Below are positions 1-11,849 of a DNA stretch of 64,000 nucleotides, piece by piece. Source of the DNA: Amphibalanus amphitrite (lineage: Eukaryota; Arthropoda; Thecostraca; Balanomorpha; Balanidae); contig NW_024881501.1 of assembly GCF_019059575.1 (NCBI RefSeq), positions 806,001-870,000 on the forward strand. The letters are read 5' to 3'. A program made the position numbers and the translations under genes. The notes under the pieces were generated by a model that was given only the letters and a program-made list of their open reading frames with translations, searched no databases and was not told the origin of the DNA. Each line of letters begins with the position of its first letter. Position 1 is the stretch's first letter.

Positions 1-1690
1 GGCGGGCCCCGAGGTTCCAGCGCCGAGCCGCCGGCCGCGGCAGGCGCGCCCCGAGGCTCCAGCGCCGATGAGCCGCCGGCCGCAGCAGGCGCGCTACGGG
101 GGTCCGGCGCCGACGAGCAGTCGAGCGTAGCAGGCGCGCCACTGGACTCAAGCGCCGACGAGCCGCCGGCCGCAGCGGGCGGGCTCCAGGGTTCCAGCAT
201 CGATGAGCCGCCAGCCGCAGCAGGCGCGCCACGGGGGTACGGCGCCGACGAGCAGCCGAGCGCAGCAGGCGCGCTTTTGGACTCCAGCGCCGACGAGCCG
301 CCGGCCGCAGCGGGCGGACTCCAGGGTTCCAGCATCGATGAGCCGCCAGCCGCAGCAGGCGCGCCACCGGGGTCCGGCGCCGACGAGCGGCCGAGCGCAG
401 CAGGCGCGCTACTGGACTCCAGCGCCGACGAGCCACCGGCCGCAGCGGGCGGACTCCAGGGTTCCAGCATCGATGAGCCGCCAGCCGCAGCAGGCGCGCC
501 ACCGGGGTCCGGCGCCGACGAGCGGCCGAGCGCAGCAGGCGCGCTACTGGACTCCAGCGCCGATGAGCCGCCGGCCGCAGCAGGCGCGCCACGGGGGTCC
601 GGTGCCGACGAGCAGCCGAGCGCAGCAGGCGGGCCCCGAGGTTCCAGCGCCGAGCCGCCGGCCGCGGCAGGCGCGCCCCGAGGCTCCAGCGCCGTTGAGC
701 CGCCGGCCGCAGCAGGCCCGCTACGGGGGTCCGGCGCCGACGAGCAGTCGAGCGTAGCAGGCGCGCCACTGGACTCAAGCGCCGACGAGCCGCCGGCCGC
801 AGCGGGCGAACTCCAAGGTTCCAGCATCGATGAGCCGCCGGCCGCAGCAGGCGCGCCACCGGGGTCCGGCGCCGACGAGCAGCCGAGCGCAGCAGGCGCG
901 CTTCTGGACTCCAGCGCGGACGAGCCGCCGGCCGCAGCGGGCGCGCCACGGGGATCCGGTGCCGACGAGTAGTCGAGCGTAGCAGGTGCGCCACCGGACT
1001 CCAGCGCCGACGAGCCGCCGGCCGCAGCGGGCGCGCCACGGGGGTCCGGTGCCGACGAGCAGCGAGCGCAGCAGGCGGGCCCCGAGGTTCCAGCGCCGAG
1101 CCGCCGGCCGCGACAGGCGCGCCCCGAGGCTCCAGCGCCGTTGAGTCGCCGGCCGCAGCAGGCGCGCTACGGGGGTCCGGCGCCGACGAGCAGTCGAGCG
1201 TAGCAGGCGCGCCACTGGACTCAAGCGCCGACGAGCCGCCGGCCGCAGCGGGCGGACTCCAGGGTTCCAGCATCGATGAGCCGCCAGCCGCAGCGGGCGG
1301 GCTCCAGGGTTCCAGCATCGATGAGCCGCCAGCCGCAGCAGGCGCGCCACCGGGGTCCGGCGCCGACGAGCAGCCGAGCGCAGCAGGCGCGCTTCTGGAC
1401 TCCAGCGCGGACGAGCCGCCGGCCGCAGCGGGCGCGCCACGGGGATTCGGTGCCGACGAGTAGTCGAGCGTAGCAGGTGCGCCACTGGACTCCAACGCCG
1501 ACGAGCCGCCGGCCGCAGCGGGCGGACTCCAGGGTTCCAGCGCCGACGAGCTGACGGCCGTAGCGAGCGCGCTCCAGGATTCACGCACCGACGAGCCGCC
1601 GGCCGCAGCAGGCGCGCTACTGGACTCCAGCGCCGACGAGCCGCCGGCCGGAGCGGGCCGGCTCCAAGATCCACGCACCGACGAGCCGCG
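1..1690. repeat. GC-rich 45-bp minisatellite with 135-bp higher-order order
   Basis: Variants of a 45-bp unit (GACGAGCCGCCGGCCGCAGC plus about 25 bp) fill the left end. Three unit types, ending roughly CTACTGGAC, GACTCCAGG and CCACCGGGG, alternate in part of the array (about 290-560), giving a 135-bp super-unit. Because 45 is a multiple of three, long open frames occur on both strands; these are by-products of the repeat and I do not call them genes. The array continues past the left edge. Confidence 0.9.
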
Positions 1691-1836
1691 GGCCGCCGCG
1701 GCCGGCCTCCATACGGAGGACGACACAACATCACCGTTCAGGTAATCCGCGCTCCAGCTGCAAGGCGCGGCCGACTCGGGGTAAAGTGGACGTACAGAGG
1801 TACGAATCACTCTCCGCCCACCCCCGCCAGCCGCGC

Positions 1837-2646
1837 CTACTGAAAATGGGCCGCGCAACCCTTAGCAAAATGTCCAGGCGTATTGCATTTGAAGCAAATA
1901 ACCTCTGCAGCACTTGTCTGCTGTCGATCCTTACTGGGCTTGGTACATTCCCTACGCCAGTGTCCCTCCAGGCCACAGTTCGGACACGGCCCCGGCGGTG
2001 AACGTCTGTGAGTCCTTTCCTGTCGTCCTGCCTGGAGTGCATCCACCTTCTTCTCCAGATTCGCCACAGCCAGGGACAGCTTGGATACCTCATCCTCCAG
2101 GCGGTGCTCTTGAGACTGTTCCTCAATATGACGTACACGAGGTCCCATTACCTGCTCCAGCTGTCGAGCTCTTTGCAGTAGGTCCCTGTAACTTTCTGTT
2201 TCCTTCAGGGTCAGTAGCAACTGCACTCTCATAGCTTCATCAACATTGTTCAGAAATGTGGAGCGACAAACAGTTCCCAACTGTTCTTCACTGAAGGCAG
2301 CATATGCTTTCCTGCCAAGGCTCTTCAAAGCCTCGCCATACTGCATGACAGTTTCTCCAGGCATGCGTGAACGCTTGGACAGCATGATGGCATAATCTGT
2401 AGGGAGAGCTGGTGTATGATACTCAGCTTTGAGCGCCTTTTTCAGTGTGTGAATGTCAGTACACTCCATGGCAGGCAACTGGCGATAAAAATCAAAAGCT
2501 GGTCCAGTCAGGCAGGCAGGGAGCTGCAGGAACTGCTTTTGTTCTGACCACTCATTGGCTTTTGACACCACTTCAAAATGGGCCAAGAATCTTTCCACAT
2601 CACCAGAACCATTAAATCTGTCTGGCTTAACAGGGGCACACGCCAT
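1837..2646 (-). CDS. Retrotransposon Gag (capsid plus two zinc knuckles)
   Basis: An intact 269-residue ORF of Ty3/gypsy-type Gag. From ATG 2646 it opens MACAPVKPDRFNGSGDVERF, a typical Gag start; the capsid-like region runs to about residue 165, with the FLPACLTG-type core (LQLPACLTGPAFDFYRQL). A leucine/lysine-rich segment follows near 170-205. Two CCHC knuckles end the protein: CPNCGLEGHWRREC and CFKCNTPGHFAKGC. The stop comes six residues after the second knuckle. No protease, reverse transcriptase, integrase or LTR was seen next to it; beyond the stop the sequence runs into the minisatellite. It is either a truncated element or an isolated, possibly retained, gag copy. Confidence 0.85.
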   Translation of the reverse strand: MACAPVKPDRFNGSGDVERFLAHFEVVSKANEWSEQKQFLQLPACLTGPAFDFYRQLPAMECTDIHTLKKALKAEYHTPALPTDYAIMLSKRSRMPGETVMQYGEALKSLGRKAYAAFSEEQLGTVCRSTFLNNVDEAMRVQLLLTLKETESYRDLLQRARQLEQVMGPRVRHIEEQSQEHRLEDEVSKLSLAVANLEKKVDALQAGRQERTHRRSPPGPCPNCGLEGHWRRECTKPSKDRQQTSAAEVICFKCNTPGHFAKGCAAHFQ

Positions 2647-2649
2647 GTC

Positions 2650-3370
2650 CTGTGTCCGTGGCTCCTTGGCCGCTACTTTAAAGAGAGTGCTTGAACTTTT
2701 TCATCCACGCTATCACAAAAACTCATTGACTTGCTGGAATTCTGCCACCTCAAGCGTCTTCGGAAGCAAGAGTGGGTTCCAGACTGGGTTGAATGGCTGC
2801 CTCCAAATGTGAGAAACTGTTCACTCAGAAATACAAGTATATTCAATTCAACCCAGTCGACGCTGTGGGCAAAGCGGGACAAACAGATAGTTAGAACACT
2901 TCCCAACAATGCCAACCACCGCATGCAAGCAATGCAAGGCGCTGCCATCGCATTCGCTTAGCATGCCAGATTAATCCAAAGTGGACGTGCAAACATGCCA
3001 ACAGTACATGCTCCAGCCCAGGCCGTACAAATAGGGGCACAATTAGTCTGGACAACCTTACAGACTGTATTTACACCTCACACTATGGTCCTTTTAAAGA
3101 AGATAATGTATTTTACTTGACGAGAATGCTGCAAAAAAAAATTCTCCAATAATAATAACCAGTAATTACTTCTATGATATACGTATGCAGGTACCTATTT
3201 TGCAACTGTGTCAAAGCACAAAAGAACAGCATTCTGACAGCTCACTGTGTTATGTTGAAATGGCAAGTTTGGTTAAACTTCGTCAGTGCTGAACTTTGAT
3301 TTTAATGGCTAATTATTTTGTCATTTCAGAGTGTTAATGGAAACAGACGATACTGAACTGGGGCCGGACG
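2650..3370. other. No gene seen
   Basis: AT-richer sequence upstream of the gag ORF. Short open frames only, none recognisable; no LTR or primer-binding site could be identified by eye. Confidence 0.5.
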
Positions 3371-3388
3371 CGGCAGGCGACGTACGCT

Positions 3389-4280
3389 GTGTTGCGCTGG
3401 GCAAAACAGTCCAAGATGCTGGTAGCGGGTGAAATACGCAGCTGCTCGTCGTCTCCTAGAGCGCCGCGGACGCCGTGGACTGTGCCATCAAAGTCGACGG
3501 AAAGTCGGTTCCAGCAGCCGACCGTCTCAAACTACTCGGAGCCACCCCCTCAACCTGCTCCTTCACTTCGGGGCCCATTGCCGCAGTCTCCGCTCCCGAG
3601 TGCGCCCCGGATCCAGCAGCTTCGCAAGCTGACAGCGCGGCGCTGGGGACTAGAGGAACGACAGCTCTGCGCTGTAGCGTCTGGATACGTCCGTGGAGTG
3701 CTGGTGCACGCGGCCGCCACCTGGCTCCCGGTGACGCCACAATCCCACGTGGAACTCCTCCAGAGGGAGATGCAGGCGGTGACCCGTATATCACCGGCTG
3801 CCCCTTGTTTAGTTATCCCAGCCCACGCAGTGATGGTGAAGTCCGGACTGATGCCGGTGCCCGCTGGCCGCCCGGCGAGACGTGCTGGTAGCGAAGCTCT
3901 TCGCCAAGGCGCACGCGCTCCCCGAGGGCAAGCCCTCAGGACTATCGCGGAAGATGCCCAGCCCAGCCGACTGAAGTCGGTGACGGGCTGGCGTGGGGTG
4001 GAGCACGAAACCTGGCGAGCGGCTGGGATCGCCCTGCGACTCGACCCCCTGGTTGCATGCCAGCGCGCCGCCGTGGGAGGTGGCCGCCTTCCCAGACTTC
4101 ACCTTCAGGCTGGACATCGGGACACTGCAGCGCGACGCCTCGGCTGATGAACACCTGGCGGCACAGCGACACTTGGCCACCCTCCCCAGCAAGCCATCAG
4201 GGTATGAACTGACGCATCGGCGGAAGCGGGAGTCCGCAGCGGAGAAGCCTTCGTGGAGTGTACACGGGTGTGGGAAATGA
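3389..4280 (+). pseudogene. Non-LTR retrotransposon fragment (C-terminal to the RT core)
   Basis: A frameshifted remnant of the region that follows the polymerase core in RNase H-bearing non-LTR elements. An early segment in one frame reads VDGKSVPAADRLKLLGATPS (the usual strand where the element describes its own coordinates is LKLLG). In another frame come LRKLTARRWGLEERQL, YVRGVLVHAAATWLPVTP and LLQREMQAVTRI, the thumb-like region. The next block, FRLDIGTLQRDAS, is also typical. The YxDD core itself is missing, and at least two frame changes show that the copy is dead. Confidence 0.6.
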
Positions 4281-4299
4281 ATGCTAAGTGTATCCAAAT

Positions 4300-5920
4300 T
4301 GAAGGCACTGCTCTCGAATGATATAAATACTGAACAGCTTTGGATTGTTTGTATTCCAAATGTTTACATTCAGGACGAGTACTCCTTGTCATTCGGTCGT
4401 CAACTCCTCTCTCCGACCCCGGCTTAGCGCAGTCACGTATAACCTAGAATTTGGCCGAGTTCGGGGGAGGGTAGCGGAGGAATCCCGTAGAGAGAGCCTC
4501 CTACCTACAGAGGGCCCTCTACCCGAGGAGTCAGAGGGGCCCTAGTGGTCAGACACAGACACTAGCGGCTATTCACAGGAGGCCCCATGTAGTAAATTGA
4601 AGGACCCTAGGTGGCAGGCGAGTCGGAGAGCCATGATTGTCCTGACGTGATTTTTGGGGGATTCCCATGAATTTCGTTCGTCTCCGACGTGCTTTTGGCC
4701 AACGTGGGCCTTCTGCCAGCATGGGCCTTGAAAACCCCTAGGGGGAGGCGCACCCCGTCCGTCCCCCCTTGGGTACGTCCCCGGTCGGTCCAGCGGCTCC
4801 ACACGCGCCTACCGACACACAAGAAACTCTTGCATTATGTTTGCTTCTGACGCAATCATGACAGAATGACGCTCTTTTGATATGAATGCTGCCATTGCTT
4901 TGGAGTCGGTCTTTTGAATTCCTGCGTTTTTGGATCGGCTCCACTCTCCAGACAGTTGGCTCAGCGGTCAGCCTGATCGACAAGAGCAATGCGACACCTA
5001 TACCAACTTGATACCAACCTTCTTGGCGGGGTGGTCAATTCATGAAGTGCGAATGCAAAACATGGCAATAGATGGCGGAACGAACAGCATGGGGATTAGG
5101 CTGGGACAGGCATTGAGGAATGAAATCCGTCACTTCCCAGATTTCGAACGCATCCTTAGAGTGCATTACTTTTATGTGCTTGCGTTCGGTCTTGGGATTT
5201 CTCAGCAGATGTCGCCAACAGTAGAGAAATTGATCTAGAATGTCTCGTTATCGGAAAAATATGGTAGCTATACGCCAAATGGTTTTTGCGTTTAGCTACC
5301 ATATTACTTCCGATATGACTGTTGACATTACTGCCGATATGACCGAGCAGTGCATTGGCAGTATGCCAAGGGCAGTAACATGCCGTCAGTCACGTCAGTC
5401 ATCGGCCTTGGCTATCTGTAAGAATCTTGGCAGGAATCTTGGCCTTTTCTTGGACCCATAGCCTCGGCCTTCGACCAATCATATCGCCGACTTCGCAGGC
5501 AGTGAGAGACAAATGCGGCGTGCCGAAGACAAATTGGGTGTCTCAAAATCACTGAGAACTCTATAGCTCAAAATTTAATCCCTGTACTTTTTTAGATCTA
5601 CCCCGTGGACGGTGGAGTGGCATTCTTGTGAAAATTATGTAAATATATTTATCAGAATAAGGGAGGAGTGTAGGAGGCGGCGGGTGAGGTGCAGAAGAAG
5701 AAGAAGAAGTTGTACCTATCCAGTAATTTTATCTTGATCTGTGGACTAGACAGACTAGATTCTGATGAAGAAATCGACAAACTTGAACTGCAGGTAAGGT
5801 GTTGGTTTGTCATGCCGTTTGTCTTGAAACCCTTTCCTTTTAATCTTTCAATTAAAATCATCAACTCCTATCCAACCCACCAATGACCAAAGAGCCGACA
5901 GATCTCACTTAGTCCAAATT
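4300..5920. other. No gene recognised; one small hairpin
   Basis: Mixed-composition sequence. A perfect-looking hairpin (AATATGGTAGCTAT paired with its complement) lies near 5261-5306, followed by short repeats of TGCCGATATGAC. Around 5690-5795 an open stretch ends at a consensus CAG/GTAAGG donor, but I could not connect it to any gene. Confidence 0.4.
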
Positions 5921-5928
5921 TTCGTTCA

Positions 5929-6148
5929 GAGGCCAGTTTTACTTTACTCGATTTACCAACAAAAATAGCTGCCTGGAATTTTTCTCCTTATATATCCATT
6001 CCACGTAGGTACAACATACAGAGAGTAAACACGATCGGCATATAAGCAGGGAGGGCTTCACCATTTAGGTACGCTCCATATGTGAATTAGCCTTTAGGCA
6101 AAAAAAAAATCCGGCAGGTGGCTATTTTCTGTTTGTAAAACTGGCCTC
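5929..6148. mobile_element. MITE, GAGGCCAGTTTTAC terminal inverted repeats, copy 1
   Basis: The ends GAGGCCAGTTTTAC and GTAAAACTGGCCTC are inverted repeats, with inner arms (AAAAATAGCTGCCTG versus CAGGTGGCTATTTT) extending the pairing. About 220 bp, no coding. A second copy lies at 39493-39682. Confidence 0.75.
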
Positions 6149-6159
6149 AGATGGAGTGC

Positions 6160-6734
6160 TATCATTTGATTTACCATCACACGATGAGGCATCAACAAAG
6201 TTTGTTGTTTTAGAATCTTGGAAGTTGGAAAACTTTCTTGGGAGTGGCACTTGGTAGACATCTGTTTGAGATTCTGCTAGAGCAATAGGTCAAGGTAGCA
6301 TCGTGCTCAAGCCAGCCAAATTTTAGACTGCCAACACAAGAAAAATGCTTGTTAATCAGATTTCAGGCATCAAAATATTAGGAAAGGCATCAATAGGCAT
6401 TTATTCAATTCTGGTGGTAAAAATCATGACCATATATTGGCATGACATCAATTTTTAATTTGTTGTGGTTTGAGGCTTGAAGATGCTCAAATAGATGATA
6501 TTTTTGATGCGTGTGTTCATGAAGACTGAAGTCCAATGAAAATAAAAAGCAGAAATTATCCTCACCTTACCTTCCCTACTAACCTTCAACCTCCAACCTA
6601 TCCTATCGGCCTACAAACCACCATTCAGACTTCATCTACACGCAGGTTTAACAGTTTATGATAAAGTAAGAAATGCTCAGCTTGTAATCCAATGCCTTTC
6701 AAAACCAATTGGCCTTTTTGGCCTTGCGAATGGT

Positions 6735-6774
<40 letters not shown>

Positions 6775-7360
6775 TTACCTAACTCAATCATGTAAAAGCT
6801 GCTTTGAGAAAATAGCACTGTGTTTTATCCTGGCTTCATGACTCTCTAACGCTCCTTGAAACACCTGCTTGTTTTCTGACAATTGGTGATACAGAAAGGG
6901 TCTGCATTAATGTCCAAGTATGGTCATTTAGGATCAATTTTTGGTGCCCTCGTTTTATATTATTCCAGTAGCCTTAGTTTTCCCAACTGACATGCGCTGA
7001 ACTTGTCGCATGTGACGTTACACCTGACGTGCGCCGAAATTTTAGGTGGAACCCTGCCACTACACCAAACATAAGTTATGGCATGATCACTGCTCAGTTG
7101 CGCAGGTTCACCAGAACAGCGTCATGGGTGCAAAATGACCACCGCAGCGCCCGTAAACCCTTATAAACAAACAAGCAAACATCAGTTGCGCAGTTAATGC
7201 CGATTTTCACAATTTTGATTGTCTGTTGATGTTGTTTGGTCATTTCAGGACTCGTGGCGCTGCTCGCCTCCTCGCCAATGCGAACGCGTTCTCTGAGGAC
7301 AACCCGCCCAAGGCTACCATGGCGAAGCCACGCCACCGCGCCGGCTATAGACTCACGGCC
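6160..7360. other. No gene recognised
   Basis: AT-rich sequence apart from the GA run. Only short frames, none resembling a known protein. Confidence 0.5.
6738..6772. repeat. (GA)n microsatellite
   Basis: About 17 uninterrupted GA units. Confidence 0.95.
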
Positions 7361-7369
7361 TGAAGCGAG

Positions 7370-8012
7370 TTTGGGCGCGACGGCTGGCGAGCCAAGGCGG
7401 CGGAAAGTCGTCTGGCGGAGCTCCCGTCTGAGGCGAGCTTGATCTGGTCAGACAGCTCCGCCACTGATGGTGTGCTAGATGGAGGAGGAGGGGCCACCCC
7501 CCCCCCGAACTGCGACATCCGAGAGGTGCGTGTCGCGGCAGGCGCCCTCTGCTCTAGCACGCGCGGCGAGCTGTTCGCCCTAAGAGCGGTGTTGGAGGAG
7601 CTGGCCGGACGGATGGTACCGGTCGATATGGGTCGACCGCCGTCTATCCCAACGGTAGCGCCGATCGACGTGGGCGCTACCTCCAAGGCAGGCGCGCCAC
7701 GGCAGGCGCGCGCGCGACGCTGCGCGCGCCTGGCAGCGGAGCTGGCCGGACGGATGGTACCGGTCGATATGGGTCGACCGCTGTCCTGGCTCCGTCCTGG
7801 AGGCCGACCGTGCAGTCGTTATCGACATCTGCCAGTACCTGCTCTGCATCGGCCGCCTCCCGAGGCCGGATTCCCACAATGCAACGACGTGGAGTGCCCT
7901 GCTGCCCGATGCCGCGTCTGCCGCGAAGAGGCTGGCACTCCACGGTATGTGCTGCTGCGATGCGCGGCGCTGGCGGCGTTGCGACAAAGAGCCTCGGCAG
8001 CTGAACTGCTTC
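7370..8012 (+). pseudogene. Non-LTR retrotransposon RNase H and C-terminal fragment
   Basis: Reads LAELPSEASLIWSDSSATDG then VRVAAGALCSSTRGELFAL, the first two catalytic blocks of the RNase H domain of non-LTR elements, although the usual DGS is DSS here. A duplicated 60-bp stretch (GGACGGATGGTACCGGTCGA at about 7608 and 7748) interrupts it. The C-terminal zinc-knuckle-like segment follows: CRVCREEAGTPRYVLLRCAA. Frameshifts and the internal duplication mark it as inactive. It may be the tail of the fragment at 3389-4280, separated by insertions, or an independent copy. Confidence 0.6.
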
Positions 8013-8054
8013 AAGCGACGTAACGATATCTGCCCTCCCCTCCCCTATCGAGCC

Positions 8055-8310
8055 GCGTGGGTGTGGACGGACGGGTCGGCAGACGCGAGAACCTGCAGCG
8101 AAGGAGCTGGGGTCTACGGGGTTGGGCGGAGTCCTACCGATGAATGCCGCGAGTGCTGCAACATTGGCTCGGTACATCTCGGTACATTTTCCCGAGTCTG
8201 GTGTGGCTACGGGGAGACGGATTTGGTGACCCTTGCTGCCGCCGTGAGAACCATCCAGAACCGTACGGCTATGCTGCGGCAGCGGCTGAAAGGAACGCAA
8301 CAACAATAAC
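8055..8310 (+). pseudogene. Second RNase H-like remnant
   Basis: The frame contains AAWVWTDGSADARTCSEGAG followed by VYGVG, resembling the first catalytic block (TDGS...GAGVYG) of a different non-LTR RNase H subtype. Further downstream VHLGTFSRVW and LAAAVRTI fit the next strands loosely. Short and decayed. Confidence 0.4.
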
Positions 8311-9390
8311 TACAACAGCAGCTGCTAATGAAAGGGGAAATCATGGAGCCGGATGACCCGGCACATGGCGCTCAGCCAGCTGAGAATGAGAGCAGCTATC
8401 AAATCGCCAGCAGGGTGCTGCGGCTGGTAACTGACGACCTTGGTAGAGAGAGCGCCTCCGCTGATGCGGATGAAACTACCCCCTCTCGGGTTTGTTTGAC
8501 GCCGTCTCCGTCGACTCTTTCGCCTGGGGCGGCTGGCGACCGCGACATTTCTTGTGCAGTGACTCGTAACTATGTTCACCAAACTTTTAAAACTCCCCAC
8601 GTTAGCATCTTTAAAGAATGTTTTCCTTGTACACTGCTGCAATGTCTTATGTAGGCATATTGTAGGTACAGTCTAAACGAGTGTGGAATGCTTTGTTGTG
8701 CTTGTTCTGTATTTCGTTTGCTATTCATCACGGTGACTATGATTTATTTTGACCAACCCTTGCCTTGTTACAATTTTAGTGGATGGTTTCTGAACTGCTG
8801 TTTGCATTATAGATGTTGCTAGTGCGTAGACGCCAAAGATTACTTTATACCTATTGACGCGCCAGATAAAGGAGGTGAAGTAATCCTCTGATCTATACCT
8901 ACGAAATTCCTTTATGTGTGTTTTGTAATAGATATTGGCGGTTTTCTTATGTGATGTGGTGTAGAGCGTGGCTGAGGAAGGCGATGTTTAAAGTTGCTAG
9001 TTATTTTTCAATACATCTATGATCGGACTGTCGTGCTTGCTGTAGGTCGGACTTCCGTTCTTGATGGTGATGTGCCGGTAGTTCACAACAATGCGGCTGC
9101 CGGCTTTCGATTATAGTATAGATTTAGATGCATTTAAAGTGTTTGTATACGTAGTTTGCTACGTATACAAACCATATATGTTTGTATACGTAGTCCTGAG
9201 TTTCGAGATATTATCCTTGCGGGCTTCTTGCCAACAGATTGTCCACTTCTGTGTCCAGTACTCATCCCACTCAGGAGGCTCAGTTGTGTTTGCCAACCCC
9301 TATACGGAAACATTGGCCAGATAACTGACTACTACTGAAATTTTAAGAACGGCGTGGGCAGTAGGGCATAACGAACGGTCCTCAGGTTCA
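8310..9390. other. No gene recognised; one 32-bp palindrome
   Basis: Contains GTTTGTATACGTAG paired with CTACGTATACAAAC at 9141-9172 (4-nt loop), then a third copy of TTTGTATACGTAG at 9181. Otherwise nothing. Confidence 0.5.
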
Positions 9391-9391
9391 G

Positions 9392-9538
9392 TAGCCACGG
9401 AGCACCTTCATTTAAGGGGGGGGGGGGCACCGCCGACTTTTGGTCCCATTCTTTCCATGCAGCGCCCATAGGACAATGTTAAAATGCCAAAATCAAAGGG
9501 GGCACGGTGCCCCGGTGCCCTCCCCGTTCCGCCGCCTA
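9392..9538. mobile_element. GGCGGCGGAAC MITE, copy 1
   Basis: Ends share AGCACCTTCATTTAAGGGGG and GTTCCGCCGCC with copies at 14592-14750 and 33574-33707. Between the ends lies GCCGACTTTTGGTCCCATTC, conserved in all three. About 147 bp, with G-runs next to both termini. Confidence 0.8.
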
Positions 9539-9539
9539 T

Positions 9540-9950
9540 GCCCTATGCTCAGGTTATTTCTGACCTGGCAGGCTCAGGGAGGATTGCTCTTTGTTGTTTT
9601 TCTCCGATGAACCCTCTTGCTGCACACTGGCTGATCCAAAGGATGGAAGGGACAGGGGGGGGGGGTGCAGACGTATGAAAGAAGAACACAATGTTCTTTC
9701 TCTATCGCACGAAATCAATTATTAAATGAAAATAAAACGAATAAGCTTCCGTTAGGCGTTAAGAAGCCCCCGTTCCGTATCTTCCGTTCCATTCCACGAC
9801 TCGCAACGTCCCAGTGACTTGCTGCAGTAGCGTCATCTATACCTCGCCCTTACTGTCGGGGAGGCCGCGAGTTGCGACATCTATACTATGTCTAGGCCTG
9901 AAGTACCTCTTTAGTGTTCATCCGCCACGATGTATTTATTTTTGTCAATC
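9540..9950. other. No gene seen
   Basis: Short frames and a G-run only. Confidence 0.5.
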
Positions 9951-9956
9951 GGTTTG

Positions 9957-10078
9957 GTCCTTCTGGCCGGATAGGTCGTCAGAATTATCTGAAGGTGCCT
10001 GAAATGTCTCGTTAGTGGAAAAAATGTCTCGTTAGTGGAATTCCACTATCTGGCAACTAGCCCTATGTAAACGCGGCT
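9957..10078. repeat. Dispersed repeat with duplicated ATGTCTCGTTAGTGGAA, copy 1
   Basis: Matches 16867-16990 in inverted orientation: GGATAGGTCGTCAGAATTAT, GCCTGAAATGTCTCGTTAG and GGCAACTAGCCCTATGTAAA are shared. The 17-bp core is tandemly doubled here. A related AATGTCTCGTTATCGG occurs at 5238. Confidence 0.7.
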
Positions 10079-10079
10079 A

Positions 10080-10660
10080 ATGATCAAAATGTCAATAATG
10101 TTTTGCTTATCTAGCCATATTAAATGTTTAATGTTAATCACACATCCATACATGAGGCTTGCGACAGTTCCAGCGCAATTTGCAACCAATTAACCATTGG
10201 ATTCCGAAGAAGGCAGCATACGATAGATAGGTACTGGGAGACTACGGGCGCTAAACCGAGTAGGCATGTATACGGCCGAGCGTCGGACTCCTAAACCAAA
10301 ACGCTTCGATACGAACTACGAAGTCGGCCGTCATCATCGCGTCACTGCACGTGCGATGTCATGGGACAACGCCTCGGGCGGCCGCGATGGTCGGACTCGC
10401 GAGGGAATGGCTGACAGATGGCGAGCCGGGCCCGGTCGGACGGGCACCTTGGTGTTTGGGACGGGGTTGACTTATCCAGCCTGTTGCCTGTTCCTTGGTG
10501 ACACCTTGGTGTTTGAGGCGGGGTTAACTTATCTAGCCTGTTGCTCTGTTGCCTGTCCATTTTTCAATCAGCCGATAACATGTGTCAGCTACGTTCATCT
10601 ACATTGTATGTTCTTAACCATAGATAACATGAATCTATCTTATCATAGATTATCATGAAT
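10080..10660. other. No gene recognised
   Basis: A near-duplication (CACCTTGGTGTTTGGGACGG and CACCTTGGTGTTTGAGGCGG at about 10445 and 10502) and an inverted ATGAATCTATCTTATCATAGA pair near 10630. No coding signal. Confidence 0.5.
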
Positions 10661-10671
10661 CTATGACTTAA

Positions 10672-11842
10672 CCCGCGCCGGGCCGGTGCTCTGAGATTCC
10701 GCGCCGGGCCGGGGGGGGGTGTCTGAACACCCCCCCCTTCTAACTCGGCTCCTGGGCCACGTAGCGACACGCGGTAAGCGGCAATCGAAAGAACGTCCAA
10801 AATAAGGACGAAAACACTTGGTCATTTTTTGGGTCAGGTCAAAGGTCAGGTTACCAGAGGTCACCAAAGGTCAAATGTTTACTATTTCAACATTTTGGAA
10901 ACTGCCAACGGCTATCTCGGGAACCGATAGAGCTACAGCGCCGCGGAAAAGCGCATTCGATAGCCCTTTTACAGAACTTTCTGAATAATGTTCTCAGATT
11001 TGACCTCAGGTCAACGGTTTAGCCTTCAGGGGGCAAAAGCTTCAAAAATAGCCGTTTTTACGAAAAACGTTTTTTTCGGCAATAACTTTTGACTCAAAAG
11101 AGTCATGACATTACTTTTGCCACCATCGTGTTCCTCTCGTCGAGACGCGTCGAATGAACTATAATTTGACCGGTCAACTCGAAAATTTGACCTCAGGTCA
11201 AGGTCATGACCTGACCGGAAAAGGTCATGTTGCATATCAGTCGATCCGCAACGTCGAGTCAAACACATCTAAGGCGTTTTCAGCGCTCTAGCACGTCTCT
11301 ATCAGAAGTTATTAGCGAAAAACTGTTAGATTCTGTTCGTGACCTGAGATGACCTCGGGGACATAACGAGGGGTCACAGTTGCCATTTTCCGGTTCAGTG
11401 AGTCCATTTTACCTACATCTCGATGTTTGAGAGTGTCTAGAATAACGTTCGTGCAAAACAGACGCTTTTCAATTTTCTCCTATTGACTTATAATGGAGAG
11501 GTCGCAGAATTGACCTGCCCTTAGGTCACCGATATCAAAATTCCGAGATAAACATTTTATAGATAATGTAGCTTTAATCAATCGCTGAAAGTTTCAAGGC
11601 AATCGATCAATCGGTGGAGCTATGACGAGCATTCTTATTTTTTCTGAGGTGAGGTCACTTGGCGTGACCTGGTGACCTGACCTAAGGTGACCTGGGTCTG
11701 AAATTTTCATAACATGTGCGGAAAAGATGCATGAACAGGTGTGCCAAAAACGGCGGCGCTCCCGCCGCCGCCGTTTTTTGAGATATCTGCGAAAAACCGC
11801 AAGGGGGGTGTTCAAACACCCCCCCCCCCCGGCCCGGCGCTG
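10672..11842. mobile_element. TTAA-flanked non-autonomous element A (piggyBac-like by target site)
   Basis: TTAA at 10668-10671 and 11843-11846 flank ends CCCGCGCCGGGCC and GGCCCGGCGCTG. Next to each end is a G-run/C-run hairpin: G9-TGTCTGAACA-C8 on the left and G6-TGTTCAAACA-C11 on the right. The interior carries many AGGTCA/TGACCT hexamers. No transposase, so the piggyBac link rests on TTAA plus CCC/GGG ends. Confidence 0.75.
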
Positions 11843-11849
11843 TTAACCT

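Noticed and set aside
203..1734. Long open frames on both strands at the left end
   Set aside because: Produced by a 45-bp repeat divisible by three; no start context, splice sites or known domain.
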